Assembly: GCA_003988855.1 (NCBI GenBank)
Contig: QYAI01000043.1
Location: 1 to 64,000 of the forward strand
Origin: Arachnopeziza araneosa
Lineage: Eukaryota; Ascomycota; Leotiomycetes; Helotiales; Arachnopezizaceae
Direction of reading: 5' to 3'
DNA length: 64,000 nucleotides
Position 1 is the first letter of the stretch. Each line of letters begins with the position of its first letter. Positions 42,357 through 53,347 of this stretch are shown here, piece after piece. Position numbers and translations under genes: made by a program. A model generated the notes under the pieces. That model was not told where the DNA came from and ran no database searches. It worked only from the letters and a program-made list of their open reading frames with translations.

Positions 42357-44861
42357 TTAGTTTCCGCTATGAACAACTCCCCTCGAGTCACACACCTTTG
42401 CAATAAGATTCTTCCCCACCTGAATCGTCTCTGCTTGACCACGTTGTCGCTGCCAAAACCGCTCTTCTGGTGTACCATGGCCTTGAAGAGTAGACTGTCT
42501 TGCTTCTTCCTCGAGGGTGCTTCGACTGATCTTCCTACCGTCTTCGATTCCTCCAGTAATGGCTTTCTCTGCTGCTTCTTGACCGAGAGATTCTTGGAGA
42601 TATCTCCTAGTGCTTTATTAGTGACTATAAGAATATTGGGGCATTACGTTTCCTTACTTTCGAATCATATATCGTTCTGATCTCTCTTTTTGTAGTCCTG
42701 GGCTATCAATTTTACTCAATGCTTTCCTGATTGCTAATTGTAAAGCGAGGAAGATGTGTTCAGAGAAGAAAATGGCAAGGAGCAGACCCCAAGCTTTGAT
42801 ATTCCAGGGCGTTCCTTCTGGGCCAAGCCCGTCGCCACTGAAAAGATAGACCAGGGCTGCGGTGGTTAAACTGCCGAGCCAGGCCAGGAAGCCGAGAGAT
42901 TCTACCCATGGGCCAATTGAGTCTGCCCGCCAAGGTACAGGACGTTGAGTTTCCAGAGCGATTTTCACAGCATCACCTCGAAGTTCAATCCAGTTGTTGA
43001 TCAAGAAAGAGACAGGGGTCAACGGCCAAATGACAGAGAAAAGAGAGAGGTATCCTACAATAAATTGTTAGCAGGAATCAGTCTCACAGAATGAGCACAT
43101 ACCAAACTGGATGATCATCTCGCGGAAATCTGTTGTGACGTCATAAATCCCAAGCTCTGCCTCATTTCTCACACGAACCAAGAAAGCAGCCTCCTCGGGA
43201 GGATCATCTGCGGTTGAAATAGCCCCGCCTCCTCGTTTTGCCGCTCTGTCCGCCTGAACCTCTTTGACTTTGATGAAAACCTTGCGCTTGACATATGGAA
43301 CCACAACCTCTAGGGCAAAATTGACAACTTGGGCGGTGACTGTGAAATAGATGATCTGCTTCTTTAATCTGTCAGGATTGATCTGGAATCCAAACTGGGG
43401 AGCGGTCATCTGTTTCTCATCCTCGGCAAATGGCTTAACAGCAAGTTGAAAAACATCTAGATAAGGTACAAGGACTTGTGCGAACGGTACGTAGACAAAT
43501 GCCGTGAGGAATATAGGAAGATATGAAGTTATGAAATTGAGAACAAAGATCTTTTGGATCATTGCAGCTTCATATGCTACTATACTTTAGCAAAAATCTC
43601 ATCGACACTGATTTTCTTACAATCTTGCGTTTCATAATTTTCCAAGTCCGTCAATCTCGAAGCAAATCCAGTCAAGAGAGCGGACAGAGTGGGCATAACC
43701 ACAGTTAAGATAACTGTTGGGAGGAATGTCTAGACAAGTTAGTTGAAATACAACGATAAGTCTCAACACTAACGAGATATCCCTTAAAAGGACCATTGTA
43801 AACCTCAGAAATGAATATCTCGATGCCAAAGCAGCCTGCAATCAAACTTCCCAGAAGTAACGTCGCTGCAATAGCAAATGGAATCTGCAATGCTTGCCTC
43901 GACAAACGTTTGACGGGAGAATAAATTTTGATATCCTCTCCCGTGACAGGATCTTTCGCGGTCCTTTCATGCTTGAATGCTGGTCGCTTGCGCTGGATTT
44001 GAGAAACGCCTCGGACACCCCATTGAACAGCAAGGTCAGTTTGCTGTTTCTTCCAATATTCAATAAAGAATATACACCATAGACCGTTGATAATAGCATA
44101 TATAGGCGAAAACTCTCCTAGAAGTATCCAAGCGCAAAAGCCAAATCCAGCAGGGAAAGTGAGGAACAGGAAATATGATTGCAAGAAGGAGAAATAAAAT
44201 GCTATCTTCTCGCCAAATCTATCCCTGATCTCAATAAAATCCTTGTTAGTGAGGAAATACTTTGAACTCAGTTGCTTGATCCATGCCTTGTTGAAGGTGT
44301 GATCGTGGAGTGGAAAGATCGATTCAACACCTTTCCAGTCTCCCTCCTTTGGTGTTATTCCGGCACCACCCTCGGTTTGCGGTTTTGTGATGAGCAAGTA
44401 CGTGAGTCGAAGTCGTTCTGCTTCAGTAATCGGCTCATCATTGAAACTTGTAGTCGTGTCCTTCTCTGGAGCATTTGTTCGGATTCCGTAGAGCCAGTCT
44501 TGTAATCTCGAACGATATACCTCAGCTTTCATGTGATTATCCGAAGCGACTTTCACGAAAATCAGGACTGCACAGTTATCTCCATTTCGTACTTCTGTTG
44601 CCAGCCCTACATCATTGAGTGACTTGATAATCTTCACAAATTGGGCTTCAGCTTCTTCCTTGCCTAGGATATGTCAGCGTACTCCCTAGAAACGGAGAAA
44701 AAGCGCACTTGTCGTTGCAAACCGGTAATCGATTACGTAGTCAACACTGGAGAGATTCAGTACATGCAACAGCACAAAGGCTATAAGACATACTCGAAAT
44801 TGGTGTGTAAAGCATTCCCTAGGTCGTCACTTGGTTCGTAGAGGGTCTTGAGAGAAGCCAT
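42357..44861 (-). CDS. Anoctamin/TMEM16 family membrane protein (741 aa)
   Basis: Seven exons: 44861-44794, 44746-44709, 44663-43774, 43729-43621, 43576-43103, 43054-42658 and 42606-42357, with introns of 44-51 nt. The N-terminal cytosolic domain (VDYVIDYRFATTSKEEAEA, VKIIKSLNDVGLATEV) is followed by about ten membrane helices, including FYFSFLQSYFLFLTFPAGFG, FLPTVILTVVMPTLSALLTG, FVLNFITSYLPIFLTAFVYV and LSLFSVIWPLTPVSFLINNW. The cytosolic C-terminus is charged. Fungal TMEM16 proteins (afTMEM16, nhTMEM16) are calcium-activated lipid scramblases and ion channels, and yeast Ist2 tethers ER to plasma membrane. Scrambling at the plasma membrane or ER is the likely role. Length and topology match the fungal family. 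Confidence 0.93.
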
Positions 44862-45200
44862 GCTGCAGATCAAGATCTAGGAAGCAGTAAAATCGCTTCA
44901 GGTGAGAGAATTTGAGAAGAAAGGAAGGAAGAGTTGTTGGCAATGGATCGATTCATGTGCGTGCGACGTCTTTCAAGCTCGATTCAATGACGTCGCTTGA
45001 GAGGTGATGTTCCACCGAGGCCTCGCACCACCCCTGCAAGCAGCCCCTCCACGCTGCAATCCAGCTAAGCATTTGCGCAATGGCCCTTCACCGTCACTAC
45101 AGCGCTGTGGCTCTAATGATCATTCCATCCCGGACTTCCATCTCACAATGATACTGCGATAGTCTCTTACAGACTGACTAGTCATCAACATTTGTTCAAA
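44862..45200. promoter_or_regulatory. Divergent promoter with CRE-like sites
   Basis: These 339 bp separate the oppositely transcribed anoctamin and metallophosphoesterase genes, so both promoters lie here. GACGTC occurs at 44965-44970 and TGACGTC at 44988-44994, two CRE-like cores of the kind bound by ATF/CREB bZIP factors, 24 bp apart. Co-regulation of the pair is possible but inferred. Confidence 0.4.
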
Positions 45201-46238
45201 ATGGCAGATGGACAGCCTAAGCGCAATTCCCAATGGCCTTGGGCGCGACGACAAACCATTTGGGACCCTCCCACGACCTTAGACAAGCTCTTAGAATCCC
45301 CTCTACGGGCTTTGATATCGTTGATTTATGCTATTCTATTATCGATTCGCGGCCCTCCGTTTAGGCCGCCTTGGAATAAGCCAGCAGTCAAGATCGTCTG
45401 CATATCAGACACCCATACAAATACACTTTCTGTTCCGAATGCCGATTTACTTATTCACTGTGGAGACCTGACGAATGCTGGCACTGTGGAGGAAATACAG
45501 AAGCAACTCGACTGGATAAGCTCTCTCCCGCATAAAGAAAAGATTGTGATTGCGGGTAATCACGATAGTTTCTTCGATCCAAAGTCAAGGAAGCCAGAGG
45601 ATCAGAGCAAGCGATTGAATTTTGGATCTATACATTACCTCGAACGCAAGAAGATTACATTGAAGTTCAAAGGTGGTAGAAAATTGAACTTCTTTGGGTC
45701 GCCTGATATCCCTAAGTGTGGTGGAAGTGACTTTGCGTAATCTCATTTTCCTCTCACTTTTTTTGGGGAAAAGACTAACCATTCATCTAGTTTCCAATAT
45801 GATCGCAACTCCGCGCCTTGGCAAAATCAAATCCCACTCGAGACAGACGTTCTCCTTACACATACCCCTCCGCAGTATCATCTAGACCTCAATCTTGGTT
45901 GTGCGGGACTTCTAGAGGAAATCTGGCTGGTTAAACCTCGTCTACATGTTTTTGGGCATGTTCATTCAGGACATGGCCGGGAAGCGGTCTTTTGGGACGA
46001 AGGACAGCGCGCATATGAAAGGCTTAAGCGCAGGAAGGGAGGGGTCATATTGGATTTCTTTCCAAGTTCTGCTTGGTTCGATGCTATCAAGGTAGTGTGG
46101 CATGGTATCAAGGGCATCTTGTGGGCACGACTGATGGTGGGCCCAGGTGGTGCAAATGGCGGTCTCTTGATAAATGCGGCTCTCGTTAATGAGTCTATAA
46201 CTGATATCGGCCATCCTATTGAGATTGTCGAAATATAG
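45201..46238 (+). CDS. Calcineurin-like metallophosphoesterase (327 aa)
   Basis: Two exons, 45201-45736 and 45791-46238 (54-nt intron). Classic dimetal phosphoesterase motifs are present: ISDTHTN (Asp70, His72), IHCGDLTNAG (Gly-Asp near 88-89), VIAGNHDSFFD (119-125), LLTHTPP in the second exon and HVFGHVHSGHG near the end. A hydrophobic segment near residues 37-50 (ALISLIYAILLSI) could anchor the protein in a membrane. It resembles the fungal ser/thr phosphatase-like group related to mammalian MPPED proteins, whose substrates are mostly unknown (cyclic nucleotides for some). Divergent neighbour of the anoctamin gene. Confidence 0.9.
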
Positions 46239-46605
46239 TCAGATGTTACTCAGTCAAGATGGCAGTGTATTCAACAGGGGTCGGTTTTCTGACTCACGAA
46301 ACAGCCGATATCCTGCTCAAATGCCTCTTACGGGTCTTGAGCTACTGAAATTTTCAGTCGTACTACACTCAATCTTCGGGTCCTCCGTCAATTTCTGCAT
46401 GTCGCATAGTCAGCACGCTTTGTAGCCCAATTTAGGCAAGTGCTAATCTCACTTGGACTCTTTATTCGCCTTTCTCTGTGTTACTCACCCATTCTCGAAT
46501 ATGATAAATTGAGCCAATTTCCTGCTTTATATCCCATTTGCATACAAACCATTCATCAAGTATTCATCTAAACTATTTTCACTGCCGTTTATCAGCAATC
46601 CAAAT
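46239..46605. other. Intergenic
   Basis: About 370 bp upstream of the methyltransferase; presumably its promoter. Nothing else recognisable. Confidence 0.55.
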
Positions 46606-47511
46606 ATGAATTCATCAACGCAATCGCAGCTTGAGGAGCTAGTTTCCTGCTACCTTTATAAGCCACAAGCCAGAGATACCATTATCGTACCTCAATTTCA
46701 ACATCGGCTTCATCTCATTAAAGAATGGTCTCCGAAAGCAGGAGATAGAATTCTTGACGTTGGGTGTGGTCAAGGGGAATGTACTCTCACACTAGCCCAA
46801 GCTGTTGGGCCTACAGGCTCAGTACTTGGAATTGACCCTGGAAGTCCAACCTACGGCGGTCCCTACACAATTGGCCAAGCTCAAGAATATATCAAGAAAT
46901 CCTCGTTAGGCGATCGCATCGATTTTAAGCGCGCAGATGCCCCAACTCTTCTTCAAGATCCAATAATCGATCATCGTTTCCAAGCAGCTACCATGTGCCA
47001 CTCCCTATGGTACTTCACCAGTCCAGAGAGCGTCCGCTCTCTCTTTCAAGCTCTGAAAGCGGCCAATATCCCACGTATATTCCTCGCCGAGCACGCGTTC
47101 ACAGCTTCTACCCCCGCGCAAGTTCCGCATCTCCTCGCGTCTCTGGCCCAGAAACGACTGCACCAGCTCCACACCCCAAGAGCGTATGATGGTGACCATG
47201 AGCGGAATATAAGGACGGCAAGCTCACCCGAGGAGTTGGTCAAGTTGGCTGACGAGGCAGGTTGGGGAATTGCCAGACAGGGAAAATTCGTACCAGGGGA
47301 ACTGTTGATGGATGGCCATTGGGAATCAATGTATGTTCTTACCGAGAAGTTTGCAAATGACGTTGGGAAAGAGGTTCTGGATGAGGAGAAAAGAAAGGAG
47401 GTTTTGGATTTCATTCCGCGAGTTAGAGAGGCGGTTGAAAAGGCGAAAGATGGTGGAGCTAAGACAATGCAGAGTATGGATACTTGGTGGGCGGTACTTG
47501 AGTTGAAGTGA
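46606..47511 (+). CDS. SAM-dependent methyltransferase (301 aa)
   Basis: An intronless 301-residue frame with a class I Rossmann methyltransferase domain. Motif I is RILDVGCGQGECT (about 49-60), followed by GSVLGIDPGSP, the acidic end of strand 2 that binds the ribose of S-adenosylmethionine, and RIDFKRADAPTL. Then comes a hydrophobic strand after CHSLWYF. The C-terminal half has a lid-like Arg/His-rich region. There is no signal peptide, so it is cytosolic. The substrate cannot be read from the sequence; related fungal proteins are annotated only generically. The Met used here is the first in frame, in an acceptable context. Confidence 0.85.
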   Translation: MNSSTQSQLEELVSCYLYKPQARDTIIVPQFQHRLHLIKEWSPKAGDRILDVGCGQGECTLTLAQAVGPTGSVLGIDPGSPTYGGPYTIGQAQEYIKKSSLGDRIDFKRADAPTLLQDPIIDHRFQAATMCHSLWYFTSPESVRSLFQALKAANIPRIFLAEHAFTASTPAQVPHLLASLAQKRLHQLHTPRAYDGDHERNIRTASSPEELVKLADEAGWGIARQGKFVPGELLMDGHWESMYVLTEKFANDVGKEVLDEEKRKEVLDFIPRVREAVEKAKDGGAKTMQSMDTWWAVLELK

Positions 47512-48272
47512 CGAGACTTTTGGTGGAAAAAGGTTCCTTTTGATGGGAGTTGACGGCGTATATTTTAGACTTGGGTTCGTTCTTTGTCAAATTATTCTCG
47601 AACAGAGCTATCGAAGGCATAATATATTTGCTTAATCAGGCGTAAAACTAATTAGATTGAATGAAGCATTGAAGAGGAATTTGTTCCATGACATGGTTGG
47701 AAATAATTCCTGTGGGAAGCCGGTGGGCGCCGAGGACGACAAGGTGTGGGTGTGGCTACAGCACAGACCAGTGGTCGGTCATAGGGCTGTGCCGCCTCCT
47801 TCAGTCCCGAGTCCCTTAACTCCAGAACTGACCATCATGAAACCAGAAGGATGGAATCCAAGTGTGGAAAGCTTGACTTAATAGCAGCTTAGCTATCAAG
47901 GGCTGATATCTTCTTGTCTCCGTCGGATTTAGGCTCGGTAGCACTTACCTATGCGTACCACGGTCATTAAGCTGCCATGGAGCGGCCGTTATTACCGTAT
48001 TTAGTAACTCCTCACTCTTAATTATCACTTTCCTCACAGCAATGGCGCAGCGTGTTCCCATACCTGCAGAAGCTGAGAGCTATCGCCGCATATCTCCATT
48101 GTATCCCTCGTCTCCCACCTCCCACCGTCTCGAGAGCTAACTTAAATACCACTGAGCTGACCAACTGTCGCCTTCATTCACTCAGCAACATCAGCTTCAC
48201 TTCTCCAAACCAACAGAATTCAATCTACAAGCAATCAAATCTTCTTCAACTCATCAACAACAGAGATCAAAG
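47512..48272. other. Intergenic
   Basis: About 760 bp. It includes the nitroreductase promoter and a long Ser/Thr/Gln-coding-like 5' leader (48.0-48.27 kb) without a convincing ATG frame. No gene recognised. Confidence 0.55.
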
Positions 48273-49053
48273 ATGGCGTATCGAACTTCATTCCTCGAGG
48301 CTATCAAAGTTCGCCGTTCAATCCTCTCACTCGCCAAAGAGTCTCCCATCTCTGACGACAGAATCATATCATATGTCGCCCACGCCATCAAGTACTCCCC
48401 ATCTCCATTCAGTGTCCAATCATGCCGTGCGGTTATCCTATTCGGAGAGGACCACGAGAAGCTCTGGGATTTTGCTATGGTGGCTACTGAGAAAAACATG
48501 CCTCCGCCTGTTTTCGCTCAGTACAAGCCAAAGATACAAGGGTTCCGCGATGCCTATGGTACTGTGAGTATATGCATTACCCTAACATCTCAACTTAAAG
48601 GCTAATTGAATACTCTAGGTTCTCTTCTTTGAGGATTCATCGGCACCCAAAAGTCTCCCACAACCTCTCCAAGACCTCATGGCCAAATATCCTGACTGTA
48701 TGTTCCTACTTCCATCACCCAAAACCATCTCTAATTTTTCATCAGGGTATGAGCACTCTCAGGGAATGAATCAATTCATTGTCTGGACTGCCCTTGCAAA
48801 CGAAGGCCTTGGTTGCAATCTCCAAGTACGCACTCTCCCTATCATTGAGCTTGAAGAAGACTCACTAACCTTCACGCAGCATTTCCACCCCTCCATCAGC
48901 GAATACGTCGCTGAGACTTGGAAGGTCCCCGAGTCCTGGTCTTTAAGAGCTCAATTAGTCTTTGGAACACCAACTGGCCCTCCTCGTGGCGGTGTCGATA
49001 AACAATTCGCTCCGATGGAGCCTCGACTCAAGGCTTACGGCCAAAAGAAGTGA
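48273..49053 (+). CDS. Nitroreductase-family protein, Frm2/Hbn1-like (207 aa)
   Basis: Four exons: 48273-48563, 48619-48697, 48746-48825 and 48880-49053. The protein starts FLEAIKVRRSILSLAKESPIS, the FMN-binding arginine-rich start of nitroreductases, and continues SPFSVQSCRAVILFGEDHEKLW, VLFFEDSSA, EHSQGMNQFIVWTALANEGLG and LVFGTPTGPP near the end. Length and motifs match the short fungal group represented by yeast Frm2 and Hbn1, implicated in oxidative and lipid stress. It should bind FMN and reduce nitro or quinone compounds with NAD(P)H. No targeting signal is visible. Confidence 0.92.
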
Positions 49054-50091
49054 TCTTGCTCTCTTGTTTCTTTCGATGCTTTTCAAAGCTGGAGCTGTGA
49101 CGGGAAAGCGCTGGGGAAATATGGATCGAGATTACTTGCTTGCTAAATAGACAATCGCAGATTTGGTTCTCTAGCTCTACATCTTGATATCGGGATGCCA
49201 TCGTTGTTCGAGGAAGTCCTCGAATGATTCACGTGAGCATTATCCTTCCAATATATAGTGACCTGTTTTTGTAGACCTGCTTGCCTAGCAATCTTCTGTC
49301 GCCTTTCTGTCAATTTCTTCCAGTGGAAAATCCTCACCACGCAAGGACTCTTTTGAAATGAAGACTCAACTTCCGCGGCGATCACGTTATATCTAAGTTA
49401 GGAAATTCGCCATTCAGATGACAGACAGCATTTGTTTGTTGCACTTCGAACTGCATACTTTTAAGCTCACGTGTTACAAGTAGTCATGTTTCTCAGCCCG
49501 GTTCCCGAAACCATTCCGCACTCGTACTCGCTCGCATAACCATGTTGAAGTCTTCTCGCTTCCGTGCTGCGTTTCTCAACACCCCTTTTACTGCATTGGT
49601 CAATCAAACCCAGGAAGTCTGAAAGCGACTTGAACATATTTCTCCATCTCTTTAAAAGGCTCCAATTTCATCTCAATCCCTCGCTTACGCGGCAAAGACC
49701 TCTTCCTCTTGCTGGGATAGGTGCAAAATGGAGTCCGAAGCTTTGGTCCCACCGCAGTGTTGATAATTGGTGGAAGATTAACGGAAAAAGATTCTCCACA
49801 GAATCATCCCCACCACGACCGCCCACAAGCGCCACGGCGATCTTTTGAGGACGCCTAGAATGTGTTTTAGGGGTTCTCCGCATTGTCTCCTGGGCGAATC
49901 TGGGGAAGAACGGGCTCTGGGCTCTTCAGATTGGTGGGTGACTTGACAACTCTCTTGCGGTGTCCAAGATTCGAGCAAGACACCCAGAGGAAGGATCTGT
50001 GCTTGAGAAAAGACCATATATTTCAGCTTGCGCTCTGCAGATCTTGTTCTTGCTTCATCATCCATCATTCATCCTCAGAACAACAGTGAAA
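49054..50091. other. Intergenic with an unresolved possible mitochondrial ORF
   Basis: About 1 kb upstream of the sugar transporter. At 49542 an ATG opens a short frame (MLKSSRFRAAFLNTPFTALV) that looks like a mitochondrial presequence. It ends at 49622 and could not be joined to a downstream exon, although a nearby frame around 49.78 kb reads KINGKRFSTESSPPRPPTS, a typical post-leader sequence. A small spliced or decayed mitochondrial protein gene is possible but unproven. Confidence 0.35.
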
Positions 50092-51992
50092 ATGGTATCT
50101 CGCACGAGAGTCTACAATTGGTGAGATGCCCGAGAATCTCAATCGACTCTTTCTGATGATTTCAGGTATATCGCCATGTTGGCGGCAGGATGCATGGTCC
50201 TGTATGGATATGATGCGGCTGTCTTCAATGCTGTGCAAACGAATAAGCATTGGCTAGCATATTTCAACACTCCGGTATGGCCTGACTGCCTTGCTGTATT
50301 GAAGCAGATGCTAATGGCTTGATAGAAAGGAGAACTTCTTGGATTGATCAACACATCGTACAGTATCGGAGCGATTGTTGCAGGATGGTTTCTCGGTGGC
50401 CCAGTGGTATGTAATCTCGGTTACCTCAGTTATTTGAATATGACTCTCATCTGTGAAACAGGCCGATTACTTGGGACGTCGCTGGGGGATGGGTCTTGGC
50501 TGCTTCACCACAGTCGTTGCTACTCTTATTCAAACGTTCGCTCCTCGGCATAAGATTGGTGTTTTCATCCTTGGCCGTGTGTTGATTGGTATTGGACAAG
50601 GAATGGCTCTGAGTGCGTCTTATGACCTTTTTCTTCTTGAAGTGCGTACTAAACTTGTTATAGCCGCTGGTCCTGTGTTCATCGGTGAGATGACTCCAGC
50701 CGAGATCCGTGGAAAAGTTAGTAAGTAGTATTCAATCCATCTAATTATTTATCAGCAGGCGATACTTACTTTTCCAGTGTCATTCTGGCAAATGTTCTAC
50801 TCTGTAGGATCCTTCATTGCCTATTGGGTAAACTACGCATGCTCCAAGCACAAGGCTAAGCTTGGCGATTGGGACTGGAAGATGGTGGTGATATTCCAGA
50901 TGTTGGTACCACTCCTCATCATCATTCAATTGCCATTCGTTCCAGAGAGCCCCCGTTGGTATATCCAACACGGCGATCGTATCGAAGACGCCCGCAATAC
51001 CCTTCGACGAGTTCGGGATACCGAACAAGAAATTGAGGACGAGCTTCTGGCTATCCGTGAGGCCATCACATTCGAGAAGGAAGCTATCTCAGGTTCCTAT
51101 CTTGCGCTATGGAAAGACGCTTCAATTCGAAAGCGTTTGTTATTGGCTTTCGTCATCAATGTCGGACAACAACTTTCTGGTCAAGGAACATTGAACTCGT
51201 ACTCTTCGACTATCTACAAGAAGGTATGGTCTTCTGTTGACACCATCAATCTCATCAACGCTTTGAACGCCACCGCGGGTATTCTCTTCACTTTGAACGC
51301 TACATGGACAGTAGACCGATTCGGAAGAAAATTCTTGTTCGTCGTTGGTGGTATTGGAATGGCAATGTGCAGTGAGTACTTCATCTCTCATGTTTCGAGA
51401 TGTCTGTTAATTTATATCCACAGTGCTCATCGTGCCGATTATTGGTCTGGAAACTCCCAACACCAACGCAGGAGGCAAGAGCGAGCCAGTCGGCATCGCC
51501 ATCGTTGCTATGTTGTTCCTCTTCATCTTCTTCTACAAGCCGTCCTGGGGCGCCACTACATGGATTTGGACATCGGAAATCTTCTCCATGAACGTTCGGT
51601 CCCAAGCCGTAGGGATGTGCTCACAAATGCAGAACGTGGCCCAGTGTATTTTCAACCAATTTTTCCCTACTTTCTACGCCAACTGTGGGCTGTACGTCTC
51701 CCCATTCCTAATATCAAATCAACATTAACATCTCCATAGGAAATCCTTTTTCTTCTTTATGACGACGAATATCTTCCTCGTAATTTTCGTCATATTCATC
51801 ATCCCAGAGACGAAAGGTGTCCCGCTTGAGGAAGTCGACGTTCTTTTTGGTGGTGCCAACCATATCGAGAAAGGTGGCGATCTGTTGCACGTTGAAGATG
51901 TGCACCATGCTCATATCGGTGTGGATAATGTAAATGACAATGCGATCCACTCTGTGAAACAAGTGGACCATGCGCAGGAGATCAAGATATAG
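50092..51992 (+). CDS. MFS sugar transporter (513 aa)
   Basis: Eight exons: 50092-50120, 50166-50274, 50326-50406, 50462-50612, 50664-50720, 50778-51371, 51424-51691 and 51740-51992, with introns of 45-57 nt. Sugar-porter signatures are present: YGYDAAVFNAV in helix 1, ADYLGRRWGMG, IGRVLIGIGQGMAL-type helix 4 (GRVLIGIGQGMALT), IGEMTPAEIRGK, VPESPRWYI, VDRFGRKFLF, FSMNVRSQAVGM and IPETKGVPLEEVD. Twelve helices are expected. It should be a plasma-membrane proton symporter for a hexose, pentose or disaccharide; the sugar cannot be named from sequence. The C-terminal tail is His/Asp/Val-rich. All junctions keep frame. Confidence 0.93.
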
Positions 51993-52597
51993 TATAGATA
52001 TGCCTTATTTTCGTTGGGGTTAATATGTTTACTACCAAGATGGCGCTATATTATGACAGAAGGCTTTTATGCTCTTTAATGAAATGTTTACTTCAACTCT
52101 TGAGGGCCTAATGGAACATGGGGGAGCATGCGCTTGAGTCGTAAGTTTTTGATTCTCTCCACACATGCTACGACAAGAGAGAAAATGGAAGGAAAATAAT
52201 TGAGACTGAACAGCCACTTTTAGTGGCGCAAATTCACTGGAAGAAGGCGGTGCTAGATATTTATAAGCCTTTTTATTGTCTCGAAGGGACCAATTGTCGG
52301 TAATCCTTGTAGTGGAGCAGTATATTCCATACCAAGTCGAAGGGCAGTGCAAAAGCCAAAGCGACACACCAACAATGGACGAGCAAAACCCTGCATCCAC
52401 ATTAGCAACCGCTTATGTCCTTGTTCACTCAAAACTCGTTTTCAATTTTCTAAAGCCTCTCCGTTCTACAATTGTCCAACGATGATAGAACGAGACAAAA
52501 GGCATGCATTTGGCACATTATAATCCCTACCCCACAATGGCACGCCAGCAAGAAGCCAACATGAAAGAGATGAAGAAGGTCCTTTCAATGGAAGTTG
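51993..52597. other. Intergenic
   Basis: About 600 bp. An ATG at 52537 opens a 25-codon frame (MARQQEANMKEMKKV) that ends at 52614 in a different register from the following gene; it could be an upstream ORF of that transcript. Nothing else recognised. Confidence 0.45.
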
Positions 52598-53347
52598 ATG
52601 GCGACACAGAGTGAGTATAGGATCCAAATCAACAACCAAGTGAAATACATCGTGGTTCAACCAGGTGTTTACGACTTCAATGAAATTCTCTCTTTCCCAC
52701 CTGCTCTACTCGAAAATCTTCCGCCCGTCCCACCAGGCAACTGGACCTCGATGAACGTTGCACGCAGCGCAGATGGTACACCAACCTGTACCATTTCGTG
52801 GAAGCCCTTGGAAGCCGTAACCAGGATCTGGCACCCTCAAATGTTTGACGTCCTTGGGCTCAAAGAGACTGGTCGTTTCGGGGCCCGTGTCCGCATCGTT
52901 GAATGGGAGGTTGTCGCAAAAATTGCGCGCTTTGAGTTCGAGATTCGGCTGGTGGAAAAGGAAACCCGTGTCTATGAGAAGCTCGAGAAAGACAAACTCA
53001 AATATCCGGATCTTGCAGTGATATCTCCTGCTTTCTTTGGCCATCTCACCGAGGACGGACGGGTCATGGGCATGCTTATTGAGAAGCTAGAAGGCAGAAT
53101 GGCGCGCATAGAGGACATTTCGGCATGTGAATCTATAGTGAGGCGGCTGCACACTCTCGGAATTGTTCACTGGGATCTCAACAGGCACAATTTTTTAGTA
53201 GACGAACAGAGTGGAACTGTGCGTCTCATTGACTTTGAGAACGCAAAGGATTACTCGAGCGTCAAGGCGAAGGAGGAGATAGATTCGTTGAAGGATCAAT
53301 TGGTTGAAGACACCGGAAGAGGTGGTCAAGAAGATTTGTTGGACTGA
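52598..53347 (+). CDS. Protein kinase-like protein (249 aa)
   Basis: A single-exon frame beginning MATQSEYRIQINNQVKYIVV. An N-terminal domain of about 100 residues precedes a short kinase-like fold. It has VVAKIARFEFE with a candidate ATP-binding lysine, ETRVYEKL for helix C, the catalytic-loop version LGIVHWDLNRHNFLV (Trp replacing Arg of HRD) and VRLIDFENA in place of DFG. The key Asp and Asn residues are present, so it may be active, but no activation segment follows before the stop. This is a fungal-restricted kinase-like family with many members per genome in Leotiomycetes. The substrate is unknown. It does not closely resemble the kinase-like gene at 4953-5687. Confidence 0.7.
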   Translation: MATQSEYRIQINNQVKYIVVQPGVYDFNEILSFPPALLENLPPVPPGNWTSMNVARSADGTPTCTISWKPLEAVTRIWHPQMFDVLGLKETGRFGARVRIVEWEVVAKIARFEFEIRLVEKETRVYEKLEKDKLKYPDLAVISPAFFGHLTEDGRVMGMLIEKLEGRMARIEDISACESIVRRLHTLGIVHWDLNRHNFLVDEQSGTVRLIDFENAKDYSSVKAKEEIDSLKDQLVEDTGRGGQEDLLD

